Part shown: piece after piece, positions 1-6,612 of the stretch
How the letters are laid out: every line of letters starts with the position of its first letter
Position numbering within the stretch: the stretch's first letter is position 1
NCBI GenBank assembly: GCA_002332615.1
Contig: DDAL01000018.1
Coordinates: forward strand, 80,581 to 104,754
Direction of reading: 5' to 3'
Source: Sphingobacteriaceae bacterium UBA2059
GTDB lineage: Bacteria > Bacteroidota > Bacteroidia > Sphingobacteriales > Sphingobacteriaceae
DNA length: 24,174 bases
Position numbers and translations under genes: made by a program
Notes under the pieces: generated by a model
What the model saw: the letters and a program-made list of their open reading frames with translations, nothing else
Database searches by the model: none
Told to the model about the DNA's origin: nothing

Positions 1-1
1 T

Positions 2-304
2 GAGGCTCAGTTTTTTGACGAAGGGCTTCCGGAGGTGTGCCTCAACCTTGCGAATAATGGTATCAGGGTGATCATAGCGGGACTGGATATGGACTTTCAA
101 GGCCGCCCCTTTGGTCCCATGCCGGCCTTAATGGCTATAGCCGAGGATATAACTAAGGTACATGCTATATGCTCCCGCTGCGGTGCCCCCGCTACATTTT
201 CGCACCGCACGGCCGGCAGCGTGCAAACAATTATGCTTGGCCAGCAGGAAAGCTACGAGCCTCTATGCCGCCAGTGTTTTAAAGAGACTAAAAAGGGTTT
301 ATAG
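2..304 (+). CDS. tdk: Thymidine kinase, C-terminal part (5' end outside window)
   Basis: The frame is open from base 2 and begins with EAQFFDE, the conserved DEAQFF segment of type II thymidine kinases. It continues with GLDMDFQGRPFGPM, the substrate-site/lasso region, then a zinc site made of CSRC and CRQC about 45 residues later. These enzymes phosphorylate thymidine to dTMP in the cytoplasmic nucleotide salvage pathway. About 100 C-terminal residues are visible and the N-terminal P-loop half lies upstream of the window. The gene ends with TAG at 302-304. It converges with dacB across a 265-bp gap. The GTG at 35 is internal to the frame, not a start. Confidence 0.95.
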   Translation, partial: EAQFFDEGLPEVCLNLANNGIRVIIAGLDMDFQGRPFGPMPALMAIAEDITKVHAICSRCGAPATFSHRTAGSVQTIMLGQQESYEPLCRQCFKETKKGL

Positions 305-569
305 CAGGCTGAAGTATAAACAGGCACTAATGGATATAGCATTCTTCTTACCCCTTTATCTCAGGAAAATACAGAGGGCAATGTACCGGCAACCAGACTT
401 GTTTCTGCAGGTAAGTATATGAAGGGCGAACTTATAGAACCGAAGAAGCAAATTGTGTATTATATCAATTCAAGTACACCCTGCTGCAAATGAGGCACAC
501 AGGCAATCCTCCATCTGTATTTATTTAGGCTAAGCTTTGCATTGACGGGCAGCGCTATGCTGCTGCACA
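305..569. other. Convergent intergenic region, no clear gene
   Basis: This is the gap between the converging tdk and dacB genes. A small dyad (GCAGC, loop of 5, GCTGC at 549-563) lies close to the dacB stop, but no T-run follows on either strand, so a terminator is not convincing. On the plus strand 320-493 is free of stops (57 codons, no early ATG) and reads like protein in places. It resembles nothing I recognise and is probably chance or an old remnant. Confidence 0.4.
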
Positions 570-1979
570 TCATTTAAGTGCATCTAGTACGCCAAACAGT
601 TTTTGACGAAGCGTGCGTACGCTGCCATTAAAATTATTGGTAAATGCGACGACGATAAGTGGTGTTCCGTCTTTAGCGGTATGATAACCTGCATAACATA
701 GCACATTCTTAATGTTTCCGCTTTTCAGCTTCATGCCGTTGTAAACAGGAAGGCTGTTGTGAAAGGAGCTGTACCAGGACTTGCCGGCGGCGAACTGAAG
801 TATCTGCGCCATAGCCTGTGCTGTAATGCGGTTTTCGGGAGAAAGGCCGCTGCCGTCGTAGATGGCAAGTACCCGCTTATCGATACCGGCTTTTTTATAC
901 CAGTAATCTTTAAGGAACTCGGCCGCTGCGCCGGCATACTGTTCGTGCTTTGCCATGGTTAGGAGCATACTTTCGCCGTAGAGATTTATGCTTTTCTGAT
1001 TGAACCAGTAGATGATACCGGACAGAGCCGGCGACGAGAAAACATCCAACTGCCTGCCGCTTAGCTCCGGCTTATGGCCGGCGGCCATGAGCGCCCTTGC
1101 GGTAGTGGCTGCACCGGATACCCGAACGCCTGCCTTCTTAAGACTCCCGCTTAGCTCGTAAACACATTGCAGTGCCGGGTCGGGATTGGCGATGTCTATT
1201 GTCTTTGTAAGGTCGCTGGCATAGGTGCCTCTTAAATAAATGATGTGGGTATAAGGTGCTGAAAAAGCATATACATTATCGCCGCTGCCCGCAGTTCCGG
1301 TGCTTACTTCGTTAATAAGACGTATATGAGCAGGAAGCGCCGGAGAAACTGATTCAATGGACGCAGCCTCACCCGGACGCTTGCCGGCCTGGAAGCGCAC
1401 ACTCACCTGGTTTTCCCGCCAGTTAAGCGCCGAGTATCCTGCGCCGTAATAGTTTCCTATATCTTGCCAGACCCAGCCGGCAGGGAGGCTCTGACTGCCA
1501 AAAAGGCTGTCATCGGCAATTATGCTTCCTTGTACGGTATGAATACCGGCTTGCTTAAGGCATGAGACCCATCTGCTTAAAAGAGCTTCGCTTTTACTCT
1601 TCTCAAAACGGCTGCTGCCCAGGCTTGGATCGCCTGAACCCTGAACAATGAGATCACCGCTGAGCACTCCATTTTTAATTGTACCTGTATAACTCAGCTT
1701 CGTTTGCCAGCGATAATCCTGACCCAGCACCTCAAATGCTGTAATAGATGTTACTGTTTTTAAGGTGGACGCCGGTGCCATTCCTGTATGGGCGGTACGG
1801 GCAAAGAGCGTTTGACCGCTGGCTGCATTGAGTACCGTAAGAGAGGCGAGCCCGTACTTTAACTGAGGGTCCTGCTCCAGGCTTTCCCAGAGCTTTGGAA
1901 GACGATGTATGGAGGGCTGGGAGTGTAAGCTGCCGAAGCAGCTTACAAACAGAAGAGTAAACAGGATCTTTATCCTCAT
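570..1979 (-). CDS. dacB: D-alanyl-D-alanine carboxypeptidase / endopeptidase (PBP4 family, S13)
   Basis: The 469-residue precursor has a signal peptide (about residues 1-20) and all three penicillin-binding motifs in the S13 order: SxxK as S71-T-L-K74, SxN as S330-I-N332, and KSG at 419-421 (a KTG variant). The DGSGLSPENR segment near residue 375 is typical of the family. The long stretch between SxxK and SxN matches the PBP4 architecture, with domains inserted in the transpeptidase fold. The enzyme should act in the periplasm, removing terminal D-Ala from peptidoglycan peptides and cutting cross-links. It lies 5 bp downstream of asd on the same strand, so the two are probably co-transcribed. 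This links diaminopimelate synthesis with wall remodelling, although the pairing may simply be positional. Confidence 0.93.
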   Translation of the reverse strand: MRIKILFTLLFVSCFGSLHSQPSIHRLPKLWESLEQDPQLKYGLASLTVLNAASGQTLFARTAHTGMAPASTLKTVTSITAFEVLGQDYRWQTKLSYTGTIKNGVLSGDLIVQGSGDPSLGSSRFEKSKSEALLSRWVSCLKQAGIHTVQGSIIADDSLFGSQSLPAGWVWQDIGNYYGAGYSALNWRENQVSVRFQAGKRPGEAASIESVSPALPAHIRLINEVSTGTAGSGDNVYAFSAPYTHIIYLRGTYASDLTKTIDIANPDPALQCVYELSGSLKKAGVRVSGAATTARALMAAGHKPELSGRQLDVFSSPALSGIIYWFNQKSINLYGESMLLTMAKHEQYAGAAAEFLKDYWYKKAGIDKRVLAIYDGSGLSPENRITAQAMAQILQFAAGKSWYSSFHNSLPVYNGMKLKSGNIKNVLCYAGYHTAKDGTPLIVVAFTNNFNGSVRTLRQKLFGVLDALK

Positions 1980-1984
1980 TAAAT

Positions 1985-2980
1985 TTAGCCTTTAAGAATT
2001 CCTTGCTTATAAAGATATTCGGCTATCTGAATGGTGTTGGTTGCTGCTCCTTTGCGAAGATTATCTGCAACGATCCATAGGTTTAGCGTATTGGCCTGCG
2101 ACTCATCTCTGCGGATGCGCCCTACGAGCACTTCGTCTTTTTCGTGAGCGTCAAGCGGCATAGGATATTTGAGATTTGCAGGATCGTCTACAACAATTAC
2201 GCCGGGCTGCTGCTCCAAAAGGTTGCGCACTTCGGCAAGATCAAACTCGTTTTCAAACTCTATATTTACAGCTTCTGAGTGCCCGCCTATTACCGGAATG
2301 CGCACGGTGGTAGCGGTGAGCTGAATAGAATCGTCGCCCATGATTTTTTTAGTTTCAAGGATCATCTTCATCTCTTCCTTGGTATACCCGTTGTCCTGAA
2401 ACACATCGATCTGAGGAATTACGTTAAGGTCTATTTTATAGGGATATACCCGTTCGGCCTCGATGCCTTTGCGCTCATTGAGTAACTGATCTACTGCTTT
2501 TACACCGGTGCCTGTAACAGACTGATAGGTGGATACCACTACGCGTTTGATTTTATACTTATCGTGAAGGGGTTTAAGCACGACAACCATTTGTATGGTT
2601 GAACAGTTGGGATTGGCGATTATCTTATCATCTGCAGTGAGTACTGACGCGTTTACTTCGGGCACAACCAGCTTTTTGGATGGGTCCATGCGCCACGCGG
2701 ATGAGTTGTCGATCACCGTGATTCCAGCCTGGGCAAACAGGGGAGCATAGTGAAGAGAGGTAGCACCCCCGGCAGAAAAAAGAGCAACGTGCGGCTTCAG
2801 CGCAATGGCTTCTTCGGGCGTAACTATTTTATGTTTCTTGCCATTGTACTCAATCTCTTTACCTGCGCTCCTTGCCGAAGCAACAGGAATTAATTCGGTA
2901 AGGGGAAAATTTCTCTCATTGAGGACCTTTAACATTACGGAGCCTACAAGACCTGTGGCTCCAACAACGGCAACTTTCAT
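1985..2980 (-). CDS. asd: Aspartate-semialdehyde dehydrogenase
   Basis: This 331-residue enzyme reduces L-aspartyl-4-phosphate to L-aspartate-4-semialdehyde with NADPH. The product is the branch point to diaminopimelate/lysine, methionine and threonine. It has an N-terminal Rossmann motif GATGLVG (residues 7-13), the catalytic cysteine in NPNCST (C126), the SVTGTG segment (154-159), and the active-site histidine in GGHSEAVN (H234). Length and motif spacing match bacterial Asd throughout. The ATG at 2980 directly precedes the Rossmann strand, so the start is secure. The 173-bp upstream gap is shared with the divergent yebC-type gene. Confidence 0.97.
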   Translation of the reverse strand: MKVAVVGATGLVGSVMLKVLNERNFPLTELIPVASARSAGKEIEYNGKKHKIVTPEEAIALKPHVALFSAGGATSLHYAPLFAQAGITVIDNSSAWRMDPSKKLVVPEVNASVLTADDKIIANPNCSTIQMVVVLKPLHDKYKIKRVVVSTYQSVTGTGVKAVDQLLNERKGIEAERVYPYKIDLNVIPQIDVFQDNGYTKEEMKMILETKKIMGDDSIQLTATTVRIPVIGGHSEAVNIEFENEFDLAEVRNLLEQQPGVIVVDDPANLKYPMPLDAHEKDEVLVGRIRRDESQANTLNLWIVADNLRKGAATNTIQIAEYLYKQGILKG

Positions 2981-3074
2981 TTTCTATTGATTCTTCGGAT
3001 ATTTTGCTAATTTAAACTACCTGCATAGAAATAGCAATTATGCTATATTTCTTTTAGTTATTTTTTGGGAATAT

Positions 3075-3082
3075 TACATTTG
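3075..3082 (+). promoter_or_regulatory. Candidate Bacteroidota -7 element for the yebC-type gene
   Basis: TACATTTG matches the Bacteroidota -7 consensus TAnnTTTG. It would start transcription near 3089, about 65 nt before the ATG at 3154. No good TTG-type -33 element stands at the expected spacing, so this rests on a single 8-bp match. No equivalent match was found for asd on the other strand. Confidence 0.35.
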
Positions 3083-3153
3083 ACCCTTAAAACGTACAAA
3101 GCAGCGCATCCCTTAGTGCCTGTGGGTAACAATTAAAATCATAACTTTATATA

Positions 3154-3876
3154 ATGGGAAGAGCATTCGAATTCCGCAAAGAGAGAAAATTTAAGCGCTG
3201 GGCTAAAATGGCCGTTCAGTTTACCCGGCTGGGCAAAGAAATAGCGATGGCTGTTAAGGCGGGAGGACCTAATATTGAAACCAATGCCAGGCTGCGTACC
3301 GCCGTTCACAATGCCAAGGCGGTTAATATGCCTAAGGACCGTGTGGAGGCTGCTATTAAACGTGCATCCAGTAAGGAGGATAAAGATTATGAAGAAATTG
3401 TATACGAAGGATATGCGCCACATGGCGTGGCTGTGCTTATTGAAACGGCTACCGATAATACAAACCGGACGGTTGCCAATGTAAGAAGCTATTTTAATAA
3501 AACCGGCGGAACGCTTGGTAAAACAGGTTCGCTGGACTTTGTGTTCAACCGTAAATCAGTGTTTCGCTTTGAACCTGCAGATATGGACCTGGAAGAACTG
3601 GAACTGGAACTCATAGACGCCGGACTGGAGGACTTATACATTGAGTCGGATGAAGAGGGAAATGACATAGGGGTGATCCACACATCTTTTGAAGATTTTG
3701 GTAAAATGCAGAAGGCCCTGGAAGATAAGGGTATTGAAGTGAAGAGTGCAAAGCTTGAGCGGGTGGCCTTGTCGACAACAGAACTTAGTGAAGAACAGGC
3801 TGCGGATGTATTAAAGCTGATTGACAAGCTTGAGGAAGATGATGATGTACAGGCTGTTTATTATAACCTTGCCTGA
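3154..3876 (+). CDS. YebC/PmpR (TACO1) family regulatory protein
   Basis: The 240-residue product starts with MGRAFEFRKERKFKRWAKMA, the typical N-terminus of Bacteroidota YebC proteins (other phyla usually have AGHSKWxNIKHRK). It also contains GPNIETNARLR, MPKDRVEAAIKRA, VYEGYAPHGVA, TDNTNRT and GSLDFVF, which are family hallmarks. Acidic clusters around residues 145-170 and 220-233 fit the known three-domain fold. Members have been described as DNA-binding transcriptional regulators, and more recently as ribosome-associated factors that help translation of proline-rich stretches. The sequence cannot decide between these roles. A Pro-rich protein is encoded directly downstream on the same strand. 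Confidence 0.93.
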   Translation: MGRAFEFRKERKFKRWAKMAVQFTRLGKEIAMAVKAGGPNIETNARLRTAVHNAKAVNMPKDRVEAAIKRASSKEDKDYEEIVYEGYAPHGVAVLIETATDNTNRTVANVRSYFNKTGGTLGKTGSLDFVFNRKSVFRFEPADMDLEELELELIDAGLEDLYIESDEEGNDIGVIHTSFEDFGKMQKALEDKGIEVKSAKLERVALSTTELSEEQAADVLKLIDKLEEDDDVQAVYYNLA

Positions 3877-3922
3877 TTTACCGGAACAGAGATAGTAAAC
3901 CTGCCGGCTTAACTGCTGTTTT

Positions 3923-4432
3923 ATGACGTTTGAAGAGTTTTTTGTTAAAAAGAGAATTGATCTGAGCAAGTTTGAACAGGATAACCCTTCTTTGCTTGCT
4001 GAAATGAGGGGTCACTATGAACAGATGGGCTCAAAGAGTTTTGATCACTCCAAGAAATTCTGGTTTAATAAACTCCGGCACCTGTATCTGTTAGACCAGC
4101 CCATTCCCTCAGTTAAAACTGAAACCGCCATACCTGCTGCAGGCACCATAAACCAGGATGCTCAAAAAGCCACCCCGGAGGCTGCGCCTACAGGCTTCAA
4201 GCCGCGCTTTAAACCTCGTGCGGCTGCAGCTCCTGCTCCTGAACCGCAGAAAGATAGTGAACCTGCTCCCTCTGATTCGGTAGCAGAACTCGAAAAGACC
4301 GAACCTGCAAGTACTGCACAGGCTGCGCCTGCGCCTACAGGCTTCAAGCCGCGCTTCAGAGCTCCAAAAAGCCAGTTGCCTGCTTTAGATAAGCAGACAG
4401 ATAAGGATAAGCAGGACGGCCAGCAGAGCTGA
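3923..4432 (+). CDS. Uncharacterised Ala/Pro-rich protein with duplicated PTGFKPRF motif
   Basis: I do not recognise a named family. The N-terminal 58 residues look like a compact charged helical domain (MTFEEFFVKKRIDLSKFEQD onwards). The rest is low-complexity, rich in Ala, Pro, Glu and Lys. The octapeptide PTGFKPRF occurs at residues 89-96 and 138-145, and the 26 nt around it are identical at 4184-4209 and 4331-4356. There is no signal peptide or membrane segment, so it is probably cytoplasmic. It starts 46 bp after the yebC-type gene on the same strand and may share its transcript. The ordered head with a disordered, repeat-bearing tail suggests a binding or adaptor role, but no function can be assigned. 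Confidence 0.75.
   Translation: MTFEEFFVKKRIDLSKFEQDNPSLLAEMRGHYEQMGSKSFDHSKKFWFNKLRHLYLLDQPIPSVKTETAIPAAGTINQDAQKATPEAAPTGFKPRFKPRAAAAPAPEPQKDSEPAPSDSVAELEKTEPASTAQAAPAPTGFKPRFRAPKSQLPALDKQTDKDKQDGQQS
4184..4356 (+). repeat. Two identical 26-nt in-frame repeats 147 nt apart
   Basis: Copies lie at 4184-4209 and 4331-4356. The offset of 147 nt is exactly 49 codons, so both encode PTGFKPRF. Identity at the nucleotide level, including third positions, suggests recent duplication or gene conversion rather than convergence on a peptide motif. Confidence 0.85.
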
Positions 4433-4451
4433 GAGAAGTACTAACAATGAT

Positions 4452-5246
4452 TTAATTTGCCTTTTTGTGGCTAAAAAGCCAGTCCAGCAACTGAGGTTCG
4501 GAAAAAGCACTGTCCCAACTGTTATGATTGGCCTCGGGGTAGAGGGTAAATTTGACATCTGCTTCCCTCCTTTTAAGTTCGCGCACTATAGCCTGCGAAA
4601 AAGCCGGACTTACGACATCATCATTTCCGCCATGAAATATCCACAGGGGCACCTTTCTATACCTTTTAACGTTTGCAACCGTGTCTCCGCCGCAGATTGC
4701 AAATGCGGCGGCAAATAAGGAAGGCTTTCTTCTTAAAAGTTCATAGGTTCCCATGCCCCCCATAGACAGTCCGCCCACATATATCCTGCTTCTATCTATA
4801 TATTGCCTGGAAACTGTTTCGTCTATAAGCTCTAGTACTGATTGCATGGCTTTGGTTGGCTTGCCGCCTTTCCTGAACCTGAAAGAGCGTTTGCCTGCGG
4901 GATCCGTAGAAATTTTAACATTGGCCCAGTAACTATCTTCCGGGCATTGGGGAAATATAACAATAGCAGGGTACTGCTTACGCACAGAGTCAGTTAGAAA
5001 AAGCCTGCTTCCATGAGTTAACTGGCGTTCATTATCTGTGCCGCTTTCTCCCCGCCCATGCAGAAAGAAGAGCACGGGATAGCGAACTGAAGGATCAAAA
5101 TTTTCGGGGTAAAGAATGCGGTAAGGCAGCCTAAGTTCCTTAGCCTTAAAGGTTTGTTTTAGGAAATCCGGAGATTGCTGTGCACTGGCGGGACAGCAAA
5201 GCATGCACAATGCGGCAACAAGGATACCTTGTAGTTTTTCTCTCAT
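4452..5246 (-). CDS. Secreted alpha/beta hydrolase (prolyl-oligopeptidase-like / carboxylesterase)
   Basis: The 264-residue protein has a signal peptide ending near SAQQ (residues 20-24), then an alpha/beta-hydrolase fold with LFFLHGRGESG (oxyanion loop, about 59-69). The nucleophile elbow is GLSMGG (S161), an acidic residue sits in GNDDVVSP (D209 or D210), and the catalytic histidine is in ANHNSWDSAF (H241). This resembles the carboxylesterase / poly(hydroxybutyrate)-depolymerase-like group often annotated as prolyl oligopeptidase family. It should hydrolyse esters, or short peptides, in the periplasm or outside the cell; the substrate is unknown. It lies 54 bp downstream of the symporter and could be co-transcribed with it. 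It converges with the plus-strand gene ending at 4432. Confidence 0.85.
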   Translation of the reverse strand: MREKLQGILVAALCMLCCPASAQQSPDFLKQTFKAKELRLPYRILYPENFDPSVRYPVLFFLHGRGESGTDNERQLTHGSRLFLTDSVRKQYPAIVIFPQCPEDSYWANVKISTDPAGKRSFRFRKGGKPTKAMQSVLELIDETVSRQYIDRSRIYVGGLSMGGMGTYELLRRKPSLFAAAFAICGGDTVANVKRYRKVPLWIFHGGNDDVVSPAFSQAIVRELKRREADVKFTLYPEANHNSWDSAFSEPQLLDWLFSHKKAN

Positions 5247-5300
5247 TGTTAAATATATTGTAAAGCGTGCGAATAGGAAGCGGTTGCTTTGTTAACGGTA

Positions 5301-6491
5301 TTAACTTATTGAAGGAGGAACGCCCCTTACCTGTTTGCCAAAAATAGAATTGAGAACAACCGCGATAGCCCCATCGCCTGTTACGTTGCAGGCAGTACCA
5401 AAACTATCCATGGCTATATAGAGGGCGATCATTAAAGCCTGATTTTCTGAATTAAACCCAAGCATGCTTGCTATGATGCCGATTGCAGCCATAATTGCAC
5501 CCCCGGGAACACCCGGAGCAGCGATCATGGCGATGCCTAACATGAAAATAAAGCCCGTCATTTGCAGAATATCAACCGGCATGCCCTGCATTAACATAAG
5601 GGCAACTACACACGAAACGATTTTCAAGGTGCTGCCGGCAAGGTGAATAGTTGCACAAAGCGGCACGCTGAAATTGGCAATATCATCCTTAACGCCTATG
5701 CTTTTTGCCTGCTCAAGCGTTACAGGTATTGTTGCTGCGGATGACTGAGTTCCCAAAGCGGTAAAATAAGCAGGCAGCATGCCTTTTAAGAGTCTGAACG
5801 GATTTTGCCTCGACACAATTCCGGCTATGACAAATTGCAGCAAGAGCAAGCCGATATGCATAATGAAAATTACGCCAATGATCTTAATGAATACATTTAG
5901 GATAGTGGCTACCGTGCCGGAGTAAGCCATATTATTGAAAATACCGAAGATAAAAAGAGGTAAAAGCGGAATGATGACCTTTTTTATAAGATAGGTTATT
6001 ATAAACTCAAATTCTGCAGCGACCTTATCCAGCACTGAGTTTTCGATGCGGGAGAGACCTATGCCGATCAGGAAGGCAAATACGAGGGCGGGCAATACGC
6101 CAAAGAACGGTGCGAACTCTACTTTGAAATACGGTTCAAGATCGGTGCCGCTGGTTTGAACAGCAGCTGTATTAATCTGGCTTTCAAGAATGGAAGGGAA
6201 GATGTTCATGCTGATGTAATAAGACGAAAAGCCAGCGAAAAGAGTGGACCCATAAGCGATGGCTATGGTGGCCATAAGCAAATTGCCTGCGTTTTTACCA
6301 AGTCGCGATATAGACGGAATAATGAGCCCGACGATGATAAGAGGGATCAGAAACTTAAGAAGCTGATCGAAGATGAAGTTAAAAGTTGCAAATATCCTGC
6401 TTACTGACTCGGGCAAATATAAGCCACACAGTATACCAAGGATAATGGCAATAATTACTTTAAATAATAAATTGCTGGTCAGTCTTTTCAT
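5301..6491 (-). CDS. Dicarboxylate/amino acid:cation symporter (DAACS/SDF family), atypical substrate site
   Basis: The 396-residue inner-membrane protein has the Glt fold: several N-terminal membrane helices, the HP1 serine-rich loop (TQSSAAT, 248-254), a transmembrane segment with TIHLAGST (281-288), the HP2 loop APGVPGG (325-331), and NVTGDG (369-374). Compared with the archaeal homologue GltPh, the sodium motif NMDGT reads HLAGS. The Arg that binds the side-chain carboxylate of aspartate/glutamate (R397) is Gly365, while the amino-binding Asp (D394) is kept as D362. By family logic this argues against acidic substrates and for a neutral amino acid or related compound, with altered cation coupling. 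The alignment was made by eye. The gene may share a transcript with the esterase. Confidence 0.88.
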   Translation of the reverse strand: MKRLTSNLLFKVIIAIILGILCGLYLPESVSRIFATFNFIFDQLLKFLIPLIIVGLIIPSISRLGKNAGNLLMATIAIAYGSTLFAGFSSYYISMNIFPSILESQINTAAVQTSGTDLEPYFKVEFAPFFGVLPALVFAFLIGIGLSRIENSVLDKVAAEFEFIITYLIKKVIIPLLPLFIFGIFNNMAYSGTVATILNVFIKIIGVIFIMHIGLLLLQFVIAGIVSRQNPFRLLKGMLPAYFTALGTQSSAATIPVTLEQAKSIGVKDDIANFSVPLCATIHLAGSTLKIVSCVVALMLMQGMPVDILQMTGFIFMLGIAMIAAPGVPGGAIMAAIGIIASMLGFNSENQALMIALYIAMDSFGTACNVTGDGAIAVVLNSIFGKQVRGVPPSIS

Positions 6492-6564
6492 TTCCGAAAA
6501 TATAAATTTATTTTAATTATCAGTATAACAATGTTTTAGACTTAGCAGTCCAAAAATGACTGTA

Positions 6565-6592
6565 AATAAAAAAGGCACCTTTGCAGGTGCCT
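6565..6592 (-). terminator. Intrinsic terminator after the GH3 gene / PUL operon
   Basis: An 8-bp perfect stem (AGGCACCT 6573-6580, AGGTGCCT 6585-6592) closes a 4-nt loop. On the minus strand it is followed by TTTTTATTT. It lies 20 bp past the GH3 stop, so it should end the whole utilisation-locus transcript. Confidence 0.85.
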
Positions 6593-6612
6593 GTATAAGT
6601 GCAATGCATCTT

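Noticed and set aside
162..422. Open frame overlapping the end of tdk
   Set aside because: It is out of frame with the clear thymidine kinase sequence for most of its length, and its own translation resembles no family.
549..563. Small dyad near the dacB stop as a terminator
   Set aside because: The stem is only 5 bp and no T-run follows on either strand.
3139..3827. Minus-strand open frames across the YebC-type gene
   Set aside because: Antisense shadows of a strongly conserved coding frame; Ser-rich composition is typical of such shadows.
4162..4347. Minus-strand Gly/Ala/Ser-rich open frame
   Set aside because: Antisense of the Ala/Pro-rich tail; composition follows from GC-rich codons on the other strand.
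6495..6504. TATATTTT as a -7 element for the symporter
   Set aside because: It lies within about 6 nt of the start codon and its TTG partner is 24 nt away, so it fits poorly.
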